Source: a virus
Reading direction: 5' to 3' (one strand)
IMG/VR virus record: IMGVR_UViG_3300042549_003682
Location: 1 to 26,731 of that record
DNA: 26,731 bases
This document shows, in pieces, positions 9,078-15,973 of the stretch (within the stretch, counting starts at the first letter, position 1; each line of letters starts with the position of its first letter). Under the pieces are notes generated by a model. It saw only the letters and a program-made list of their open reading frames with translations, was not told the DNA's origin and did not search any database. Both the position numbers and the translations under genes were made by a program.

Positions 9078-9998
9078 ATGAAATATGTTTGTGTTCAACC
9101 TGCTAGTTTATACTATGCATGGCAAATAGAAGTTATGCTTTATAGCTTCATAAAAAATAAAGTACAACCACAAGATATACACATAATTTTAGCTGTTCAA
9201 GGTAATTATAAAGATGATTACTTTGAACAACTTCAATTTAGGTATCCAAAAGTTAACTTTAAATTCTATCAAGATGATAGACCTACTTCATTTTATATTT
9301 CAAGTATAAGACCTTACTTGTTATCAAAATATTTTAAAGAAAATCCTGAATTAGAAAAAGAAACTATTTTCTATCATGATTGTGATATAGCTTTAACTAA
9401 ACCTTTAGAAGTAAATCATTTACTTCAAGATGATATTTGGTATCTTTCTGATACTATTTCTTATATAGGATATGATTATATTAAATCTAAAGGAGATGAT
9501 GTGTTAAATAAAATGCTTCAAATAATGGACATGAAAGAAGAGGTAGTTAAAGAAAACCAACCTAATTCAGGTGGTGCTCAGTACTTAATGAAAAATGTTA
9601 CTTCTGATTTTTGGTATAGAGTTTATACAGACTGTGAACAACTGTTCCCTCAAATTACTCATTTAAACCAAATGAAAAAACTACAAGATCCTTCACATCA
9701 TGAACTGCAAATATGGTGTGCTGATATGTGGGCGGTATTATGGGGCATTTGGAGATTAGGAATAGAAACTAAAATAGATTCTAAATTAAATTTTACTTGG
9801 GCTAACTCAGCTATAGCAGAATGGGAAGTAAATTCTTTATTCCATAACGCTGGAGTAACAGATAATACAAAACAATTCTTTAAAGGAGATTATATGCATC
9901 AATTACCTTACAACTCTGAACTAACTTTAAGTCCTTATTATGCTTCAGTTCATTATTATGAACTTATAAAAGAAGTAGGAAAAAGTTTGGAGTTATAA
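9078..9998 (+). CDS. GT8-like glycosyltransferase
   Basis: A 306-residue protein with a GT-A type layout. It begins with a short strand and substrate-loop region (MKYVCVQPASLYYAWQIEVML). FYHDCDIAL at 98-106 contains an Asp-Cys-Asp (101-103) that fits the DxD metal/nucleotide-sugar site. NSGGAQYL (163-170) matches the position of the acceptor/sugar loop in GT8-type enzymes, and FHNAG (255-259) supplies a late His as in that family. It would transfer a sugar from a nucleotide-sugar donor in the cytoplasm; donor and acceptor are unknown. There is no signal peptide or membrane anchor, so a soluble acceptor such as a virion protein is possible. It lies between the paralogue pair and two more glycan-type genes. 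Confidence is good for glycosyltransferase and moderate for GT8. Confidence 0.7.
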   Translation: MKYVCVQPASLYYAWQIEVMLYSFIKNKVQPQDIHIILAVQGNYKDDYFEQLQFRYPKVNFKFYQDDRPTSFYISSIRPYLLSKYFKENPELEKETIFYHDCDIALTKPLEVNHLLQDDIWYLSDTISYIGYDYIKSKGDDVLNKMLQIMDMKEEVVKENQPNSGGAQYLMKNVTSDFWYRVYTDCEQLFPQITHLNQMKKLQDPSHHELQIWCADMWAVLWGIWRLGIETKIDSKLNFTWANSAIAEWEVNSLFHNAGVTDNTKQFFKGDYMHQLPYNSELTLSPYYASVHYYELIKEVGKSLEL

Positions 9999-10034
9999 AA
10001 AATTCTTATTACATTAGAGAAAATAACAAGTTAT

Positions 10035-11705
10035 ATGATAAATAATCTAGTAAAAACAATCCTAGAACAAGGAGGATCTATACATCCACTTTTAATACCT
10101 TCAGAAGATACTAACGGTACTGGATTATGTAATCCTTCTATTTTTATAGATCAAGAAAGAATCTTTGTAAATTTAAGACATGTTCAATATACTATGTACC
10201 ATAGTGAAAATGAACAAAAACATCCAAGCAGATATGGTCCTTTATCTTATATTAATCCTGAAGATGATATTACTTTAAGAACTAAAAATTTTATTTTAGA
10301 GTTAAATGAGGATCTATCAATAAAATCTTCAAATTTAACTGATACTACTAAATTAGATGTCCCACCTATATGGGAATTTATAGGTTTAGAAGATGCAAGA
10401 ATAGTTAAGTGGGATAATAAATGGTACCAAACAGGTGTAAGAAGAGACACTACAACTAATGGTCAGGGTAGAATGGAACTTTCAGAGATAGAAATGTCTG
10501 AAGAAGGAGTAAAAGAAATTTCAAGATGGAGAATACCTGCTCCAGGTAATAATGATACTTATTGTGAAAAAAATTGGATGCCTGTTAATGATATGCCTTA
10601 TCATTATGTTAAATGGACTAATCCAACAGAAGTAGTAAAAGTAGATCCTATTAATAAAACTTGTGAAACTGTAGTTTTAAAAACTCAAAAACTTAATATA
10701 AATAGAGATTTAAGAGGTGGTTCTTCTATTATTAAATGGGGTGATTATAGAATAGGAATTACTCATGAAGTAGATTTTTGGTATAGTGAAACAGAACATA
10801 AAGATTGCTATTATTATCATCGTTTTATAATATGGGATAAAGATTGGAATATAGTTAAACATTCTGATTGTTTTAATTTTATGACTTCTAGAGTAGAATT
10901 TAGTTGTGGTTTAATTGAACATAAAAATGATTTTTTAATAACATTTGGTTTCCAAGATAATGCGGCTTACATTTTAAGAGTACCTAAAAATACCTTTGAA
11001 AATATTATAGGATTTAAAAATGGATTTAATTGGGGAGAATTGCCAGTAGAATTAATAGGAATAATATCAGAAGAAATTTTTCAAGATAAATTATATGAAA
11101 AATATAATGAAGTTAAAGAAGGAGATATAGTAATGGATATTGGAGCTAATGTAGGAGCATTTTCATATTCTATTTTAGATAAAAATCCTAAAAAAATATA
11201 TTCTATTGAACCCTCTAATACTTTAATTGATACCTTAAAATCAAACCTTCAAGATAAAGCTGTTATAATCAATAAAGCTATTTCAGAATCTACTGGAACT
11301 AAAAATGAAATTGAAGTAGGAGTTCATATCTATAATAATGAAGGATCTCAATATGAAACTATCACTTTTAAAGATTTAATTAAAGAAAATAAGATTAAGA
11401 AAATAGATTTTTTAAAGATAGATTGTGAAGGAGGAGAATATGATGTTTTTAATAATGAAAATAAAGATTGGATCTTAAAAAATATAAGATATATAACAGG
11501 TGAATGGCATTTATGGGGTACTCCTGATAGTTTAAATAAATTTAAACATTTTAGAGATATTTATTTAACTGAATTTACTGATTATAAAGTATTTTCTAGA
11601 GATAATGAAGATATTACTGATAGAATGTTTGATGATGATTATTTATTAAATTATTCTCATGGTCTTACTCATTCCGCTCAAGTATTAATTTATATTAAAA
11701 ATTAG
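10035..11705 (+). CDS. GH130-like beta-propeller fused to FkbM-family methyltransferase
   Basis: A 556-residue two-domain protein. Residues about 1-340 show a repeated pattern like the GH130/GH43-type five-bladed propeller: NPSIF (33-37) with NLR, GLEDARI (117-123), EKNWMP (178-183), RGGSSI (227-232) and VEFSCGL (287-293) followed by ITFGFQDNA. Residues about 350-556 are an FkbM methyltransferase: SAM-binding VMDIGANVGAF (366-376), acidic IEPS (391-394) and the family's DFLKIDCEGGEYDVF (458-472). FkbM enzymes O-methylate sugars or small molecules, so the fusion suggests a glycan-binding or glycan-cutting module coupled to methyl capping. The methyltransferase call is strong; the propeller is by pattern only, and its catalytic status cannot be judged. 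It is 2 nt upstream of the next glycan gene. The 36-nt gap before it is the only gap of 33 nt or more without ATATTTAT. Confidence 0.75.
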   Translation: MINNLVKTILEQGGSIHPLLIPSEDTNGTGLCNPSIFIDQERIFVNLRHVQYTMYHSENEQKHPSRYGPLSYINPEDDITLRTKNFILELNEDLSIKSSNLTDTTKLDVPPIWEFIGLEDARIVKWDNKWYQTGVRRDTTTNGQGRMELSEIEMSEEGVKEISRWRIPAPGNNDTYCEKNWMPVNDMPYHYVKWTNPTEVVKVDPINKTCETVVLKTQKLNINRDLRGGSSIIKWGDYRIGITHEVDFWYSETEHKDCYYYHRFIIWDKDWNIVKHSDCFNFMTSRVEFSCGLIEHKNDFLITFGFQDNAAYILRVPKNTFENIIGFKNGFNWGELPVELIGIISEEIFQDKLYEKYNEVKEGDIVMDIGANVGAFSYSILDKNPKKIYSIEPSNTLIDTLKSNLQDKAVIINKAISESTGTKNEIEVGVHIYNNEGSQYETITFKDLIKENKIKKIDFLKIDCEGGEYDVFNNENKDWILKNIRYITGEWHLWGTPDSLNKFKHFRDIYLTEFTDYKVFSRDNEDITDRMFDDDYLLNYSHGLTHSAQVLIYIKN

Positions 11706-11707
11706 TT

Positions 11708-13126
11708 ATGAATTTAGAAAAACAATTAAGAGAATTTGTTTTTGACCCTTATAATCAAGAAAAAAATTTCAATTTAGGATACACTTACGAAAACTTAGGT
11801 CATACCGCAGCAGCTATTACTTACTACGTTAGATCAGCTGAATATGGCAATGATGATGATTTGACTTATGAGGCTTTAGTTAGAGTAGGATTATGTTATA
11901 ATAAACAAGGTTCTAGACCTGTTATGACTAGAGGTTCATTTCTAAATGCTATTATATTCGCTCCACATAGACCAGAAGCTTATTACCATTTAAGTTTAAT
12001 TTGGGAAGGATTAAAAGAATACCAAGAAAGTTATGCTTCTATATGTCAAGGTTTATCACATCTTGATAATTATAAACCTACTAGAACTGATATAGGATAT
12101 GATAAAGATTATTCTTTAATATTCCAGAAATCTTATATAAGTTGGTATACAGGAAGACATAAACTGTCTAAAGATTTATCTATTGAATTATATAAATCCA
12201 AAGATACACCTGAATTTTACTTATCTCTTTTAAAACACAATTTATTATATTTTAAATTTTCTGAAGAACAAATTCATGAATTTAGAAATAGTAATCAAAA
12301 AAAAACTGAGGGTTCAATTGATATAGTATTACAAGGTCAATACAATGATTATGTTGATGAAGTTGCTAATCATTACTTACAATTACCTTTTATAAACAAT
12401 ATTATTATTTCATGTTGGAGAGGAGACAAAACTCAAGAACTATCTAATCCTAGAGTAAAATATATTAGAAGTGCTTTACCTTCAAATCCTGGAACTGGAA
12501 ATAGAAATTTACAAATTGTATCATCTTTAGCTGGTTTAAAACAAGTAGAAACTAAATTTACTATCAAAATGAGAAACGATCAAAAGTTTACATTAGATAG
12601 TATGACAAAAATGTATGAGTTCTATCAGGAAAATAAAGAAAGACTCTTAACATTTTCTAATAATGAGGCTAAACCTAAAAACAGAATATGTGTATCAGGT
12701 AATTTTAAACCATTTCCTTTTCATCCTAGAGACCATGTATTTTGGGGTAACACTGAAGACTTAATTGATGTATTTAATATACCATTAGATAGTAATATTC
12801 ATGATAAAATCAACATTCAAAAGCATGAACTAGACCAATATTACGATTCTTATATAAGAAGTGAGTCATACATAGGTAGCCATTATTGTGCTAATTTTGA
12901 TAAAAAGATTAATAAATGGTTATTAAATCCTGAAAAATACTTACACGATAATTCTGAATTCTATCAAGAAGCTCAACTTTTAAGTGATGAATTAACTCCT
13001 AAAATTTTTAAATCATTTCCTAAAGAAGGAATAGATTTAGAATGGCCTAAATACGGATGGAGTACTTATCCATACTCTACTCAAAGAGAATGGTTTAAAG
13101 AATATTGGCATGAAGATGGCTTGTAA
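11708..13126 (+). CDS. TPR protein fused to WavE-like glycosyltransferase
   Basis: A 472-residue protein. Residues 1-160 contain TPR-like helical hairpins (NLGYTYENLGHTAAAITYYVRSAEY; VRVGLCYNKQGSR...AIIFAPHRPEAYYHLSLIWE). Residues about 203-430 resemble the WavE lipopolysaccharide-synthesis family: SIDIVLQGQYNDYVDEVANHY, then INNIIISCWRGD (230-241), GNRNLQIVSSLAGLKQVETKFTIKMRNDQKF (about 264-294), and the late HPRDHVFWG segment. The RNDQ stretch corresponds to the conserved K-x-R-x-D motif. TPR fusions are common in protein-directed glycosyltransferases, so a protein acceptor is conceivable (inference). It starts 2 nt after the methyltransferase stop codon and closes the glycan module. There is no signal peptide or membrane segment. 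Confidence 0.7.
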   Translation: MNLEKQLREFVFDPYNQEKNFNLGYTYENLGHTAAAITYYVRSAEYGNDDDLTYEALVRVGLCYNKQGSRPVMTRGSFLNAIIFAPHRPEAYYHLSLIWEGLKEYQESYASICQGLSHLDNYKPTRTDIGYDKDYSLIFQKSYISWYTGRHKLSKDLSIELYKSKDTPEFYLSLLKHNLLYFKFSEEQIHEFRNSNQKKTEGSIDIVLQGQYNDYVDEVANHYLQLPFINNIIISCWRGDKTQELSNPRVKYIRSALPSNPGTGNRNLQIVSSLAGLKQVETKFTIKMRNDQKFTLDSMTKMYEFYQENKERLLTFSNNEAKPKNRICVSGNFKPFPFHPRDHVFWGNTEDLIDVFNIPLDSNIHDKINIQKHELDQYYDSYIRSESYIGSHYCANFDKKINKWLLNPEKYLHDNSEFYQEAQLLSDELTPKIFKSFPKEGIDLEWPKYGWSTYPYSTQREWFKEYWHEDGL

Positions 13127-13154
13127 AAAGTCTTAATTGGTACTAGACTTCATC

Positions 13155-13162
13155 ATATTTAT
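13155..13162 (+). promoter_or_regulatory. ATATTTAT element, candidate late promoter for the second SHAEG fibre
   Basis: Starts 41 nt upstream of the ATG at 13196 within the 69-nt gap after the glycan module; followed by TATA. Confidence 0.55.
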
Positions 13163-13195
13163 TATAGAATAATCAAAACCTAAACCATAATAAGT

Positions 13196-15640
13196 ATGAG
13201 TACAATCAGTACCTCAGGTATATCTCCTAGTCAGGTAATTAGAGCAGAACATGTCTTAAGAGTAATTAATGCTTTAAGCAATACTGCTAATAATGATATT
13301 TTAATAACAGGTTCTTTAACTGTAACAGGTTCAACAGCTTTATCAGGATCACTTAGAGTAACTGGAGGTATTACAGGTTCAGTATTTGGTACTTCTTCTA
13401 ATGCTACTTCAGCATCTTATGCTTTAATTTCTACAAACGCTGCTACTGCTTCATATGCGGTAACTGCATCTTATGCTTTATCTGCTTCATATGAGATAAA
13501 TTATGAAACTTCAAGTTCATACGCTAATGAAGCTACAACTGCATCATATGCTTTAACTTCATCATATGCTATAAGTTCTACAAGTGCCTCGTATGCTTTA
13601 ACTTCATCATATGCTATAAGTTCTACAAGTGCTTCTTACGCTTTATCTTCATCTTATGCTTTAAGTTCAACAAACGCATCAGCTGCTACAAGTGCATCTT
13701 ATGCTTTAAATTCAACATCAGCTTCATATACTGTAAGTGCGTCTTACTCAACAGTAGCCCAAACATTATTAGGGTCAGTAACAAGTGCTTCTTATGCTTT
13801 AACATCATCTTATGCTTTAAATAGTCCTGGTGGAGGAGGAACAACTAATACTGGATCACTTTTATTAACAGCTTCTGCTACTAATAATGTAATTACATTT
13901 ACAAAAGGTGATGCTAGTACATTTAATATTACTGTAAATACAGGATCAGCTTCTTCTATTAATACAGGATCATTTGCTACAACAGGATCAAATACTTTTA
14001 GTGGATCTCAAAATATTACAGGTTCAGTTTCAATTACAGGTTCACAAAATATAACAGGATCTGTAAATTTAAACGGAGGTACTTTTACAACATTAGGTGG
14101 GGGTTCATTAATGAGTGTATATTCTAATATCATTACTATTGAAAACCAGGGTTCACCATTTGATTATACTCTTTTAGGACAAGGGGTTTTAACATATAAC
14201 TCAGCATCTAATTCACAACAACTTTTATTCCCTGCTTCTTTATCTACAGGTATAAAAGCTATTACTTTACCTAATGATACAGGAACAGTAGCTTTAACTT
14301 ATAATACAGTTACTACATCATCATTTAATTCATTTACTTCATCATATAATAATAAAACAGGATCATTTGCTACAACAGGTTCAAATACCTTTATAGGTAA
14401 TCAAACAATTAGTGGATCTACTTTAATTTCAGGTTCATTGAATAATGGACTAAGAAACATAGCATCAGGATTAAATTCACATGCTGAAGGTGTTAATACT
14501 ATAGCTTTTGGAGAATATTCACATGCTGAAGGTTCAGGTTCTATAGCTTCAAGTTCATTTTCACATGCTGAGGGAGAAGGTACAATAGCTGATTATGGTT
14601 CACATGCGGAAGGATATTATACTATAGCTCAGTTTGGAGGATGGTCACATGCTGAAGGTAGATATTCAATAGCTCGAGGCGAAGCAAGTCACGCTGAAGG
14701 AAATGTAACAATAACATCAGGATCATATTCACATGCTGAAGGAGCTCAAACTCTAACTATAGGAGTATCATCACATGCTGAAGGATATCAAACAACTTCA
14801 TCAGCTGATTATTCACACGCTGAAGGTAGAGAGACTAAATCTACAGGACAGTACTCACACGCTGAAGGTAGATCTACAACATCAACTGGTGATTACTCAC
14901 ATGCTGAAGGTCAAAATACTACATCTACTGGAAATTATTCACATGCTGAAGGATATCAAAGTACATCTACTGCGAATTATTCACATGCTGAAGGAAATCA
15001 AACATCAGCTGCTAGTTCTTATTCACATGCTGAAGGAAGTTTTACTATTACTAATGGTAACTATTCACATGCTGAAGGAACTCAAACTGTAGCTAATGGT
15101 CAAGCATCACACGCTGAAGGATACATCACAAACACATCTCTTACAGCAGATTATTCACATGCTGAAGGAACTCGTACATTAACAATAGGACAATATTCAC
15201 ATGCTGAAGGATATTTTGCAACTTCCTCAGGTCTATATTCTCACGCTGAAGGTGGTAGAACTCATGCTGTAGGAGAAGGAGCACATGCTGAAGGATCAGG
15301 TTCTATAGCTTCAAGTTCATATTCACATGCTGAAGGTTGGGGAACAGTAGCATCAGGTCAATATCAACATGTTCAAGGAACTTATAATATATCTTCTTCA
15401 AATCAAGGAGCTTTTATTATAGGAAATGGAGCTGATAATTCTAATAGATCAAACTTAGTATATGCATCAGGTTCTGAATTTCAAGTAACAGGATCAGTTA
15501 GTATTACAAGTGTATTAACTTTAGCACCAAATGATCCATTACCAACAAGTCAACCAACAGGTTCAATATCTGTATCAGGATCAGGAGCTGATTGTAAACC
15601 ATATTTTTATAATGGTACTACATGGACTTCATTAATATAA
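13196..15640 (+). CDS. Second SHAEG-repeat tail fibre/adhesin protein
   Basis: An 814-residue structural protein. Residues about 61-212 are Ala-Ser-Tyr-Ala-Leu type Ser/Thr-rich spacers, including a 15-residue direct duplication. Next comes a beta-rich region with GSxxITGSxNITGS repeats (about 255-300), a strand-rich connector, then 21 SHAEG repeats (428-723). The C-terminus (SNLVYASGSEFQVTGSVSI...ADCKPYFYNGTTWTSLI) closely matches the post-repeat segment of the giant fibre at first (QGAFIIGNGADNSNRSNLVYASGS versus [24 protein letters not shown]) but lacks the S74 chaperone. The two proteins therefore share modules and probably a trimeric beta-roll fold. It is 17 nt upstream of a small coiled-coil gene. 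It could be a second fibre, a fibre tip or a baseplate-attached whisker; the role beyond virion adhesion is unknown. Confidence 0.8.
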   Translation: MSTISTSGISPSQVIRAEHVLRVINALSNTANNDILITGSLTVTGSTALSGSLRVTGGITGSVFGTSSNATSASYALISTNAATASYAVTASYALSASYEINYETSSSYANEATTASYALTSSYAISSTSASYALTSSYAISSTSASYALSSSYALSSTNASAATSASYALNSTSASYTVSASYSTVAQTLLGSVTSASYALTSSYALNSPGGGGTTNTGSLLLTASATNNVITFTKGDASTFNITVNTGSASSINTGSFATTGSNTFSGSQNITGSVSITGSQNITGSVNLNGGTFTTLGGGSLMSVYSNIITIENQGSPFDYTLLGQGVLTYNSASNSQQLLFPASLSTGIKAITLPNDTGTVALTYNTVTTSSFNSFTSSYNNKTGSFATTGSNTFIGNQTISGSTLISGSLNNGLRNIASGLNSHAEGVNTIAFGEYSHAEGSGSIASSSFSHAEGEGTIADYGSHAEGYYTIAQFGGWSHAEGRYSIARGEASHAEGNVTITSGSYSHAEGAQTLTIGVSSHAEGYQTTSSADYSHAEGRETKSTGQYSHAEGRSTTSTGDYSHAEGQNTTSTGNYSHAEGYQSTSTANYSHAEGNQTSAASSYSHAEGSFTITNGNYSHAEGTQTVANGQASHAEGYITNTSLTADYSHAEGTRTLTIGQYSHAEGYFATSSGLYSHAEGGRTHAVGEGAHAEGSGSIASSSYSHAEGWGTVASGQYQHVQGTYNISSSNQGAFIIGNGADNSNRSNLVYASGSEFQVTGSVSITSVLTLAPNDPLPTSQPTGSISVSGSGADCKPYFYNGTTWTSLI
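13550..13639 (+). repeat. 45-bp tandem duplication in the ASYA spacer region
   Basis: Two consecutive copies of a 45-nt unit (13550-13594 and 13595-13639), both encoding ALTSSYAISSTSASY, with only a few third-position changes. A diverged third copy follows. Confidence 0.85.
14477..15364 (+). repeat. 21 SHAEG-type repeats in the second fibre
   Basis: Twenty-one SHAEG/AHAEG units: eighteen of 14 residues and three of irregular length (13, 15 and 16 residues: units 3, 4 and 16), totalling 296 residues. A degenerate unit (QHVQGTYNISSSNQ) follows. Units share the DNA core TCACATGCTGAAGG with the array at 4588-5301. Confidence 0.9.
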
Positions 15641-15657
15641 ATTAAATAAAAAACGTT

Positions 15658-15915
15658 ATGATTAAACCAACAAAATTAGAAGAACAAGAATTAAAAGATT
15701 TAATAGATTTTCAAGAAAAATCTGAAATTTTAATAGGTAGATTAGGTCAATTACAATTTAGAAAATTACAAATTGAAAAAGAAGAAGATTACCTAAAACA
15801 ACAATATGAACAAATAGTTTCAAGTGAAATTGAAATAAGTTCTAAACTAAAAACAAAATACGGTGATATTAATATAGATATAAAAACAGGTGATATAACT
15901 TACCCTAAAATATAA
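15658..15915 (+). CDS. Small coiled-coil phage protein (85 aa)
   Basis: An 85-residue protein. Residues 7-66 are a long charged helix with heptad-like hydrophobics (LEEQELKDLIDFQEKSEILIGRLGQLQF...LKQQYEQIVSSEIEISSKLKTKYG). A short beta-type tail follows (DINIDIKTGDITYPKI). Small proteins with this layout, ending in a YGDxxIDIxTG-like tail, are familiar from tail gene clusters of marine and Bacteroidota phages but have no function known to me. It lies 17 nt after the second fibre gene and before the sheath promoter-like element, so it is probably cotranscribed with the fibre. It may be an assembly chaperone or a minor virion protein. Confidence 0.65.
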   Translation: MIKPTKLEEQELKDLIDFQEKSEILIGRLGQLQFRKLQIEKEEDYLKQQYEQIVSSEIEISSKLKTKYGDINIDIKTGDITYPKI

Positions 15916-15933
15916 GTTTTAAACCCCCTTTCA

Positions 15934-15941
15934 ATATTTAT
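15934..15941 (+). promoter_or_regulatory. ATATTTAT element, candidate late promoter for tail sheath
   Basis: Starts 40 nt upstream of the sheath ATG at 15974; continues CATCAAATAA, nearly the same extended sequence as at 7963 and 18093. Confidence 0.6.
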
Positions 15942-15973
15942 CATCAAATAAATTAATTTAAACCAATAATAAA

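Noticed and set aside
11557-11564. ATATTTAT inside the propeller-FkbM gene (another copy at 17969 inside the sheath gene)
   Set aside because: Within coding sequence, not near a start codon and lacking the shared extension, so probably chance in AT-rich DNA.
7997-13126. Glycan module as a mobile-element insertion
   Set aside because: No transposase, inverted or direct terminal repeats, or change of base composition at its edges; the motif-delimited unit structure is the same as for its neighbours.
13128-13150. Possible terminator after the glycan module (AAGTCT/AGACTT)
   Set aside because: Only a 6-bp stem with an 11-nt loop and no T tract; too weak to call.
14775-15092. Off-frame open frame in the second SHAEG array
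   Set aside because: It is an out-of-register reading of the TCACATGCTGAAGG repeats, with low-complexity HMLK-type sequence.
1090-15640. Diversity-generating retroelement acting on the fibre genes
   Set aside because: No reverse transcriptase, template repeat or adenine-biased variable repeat pair is visible in the window.
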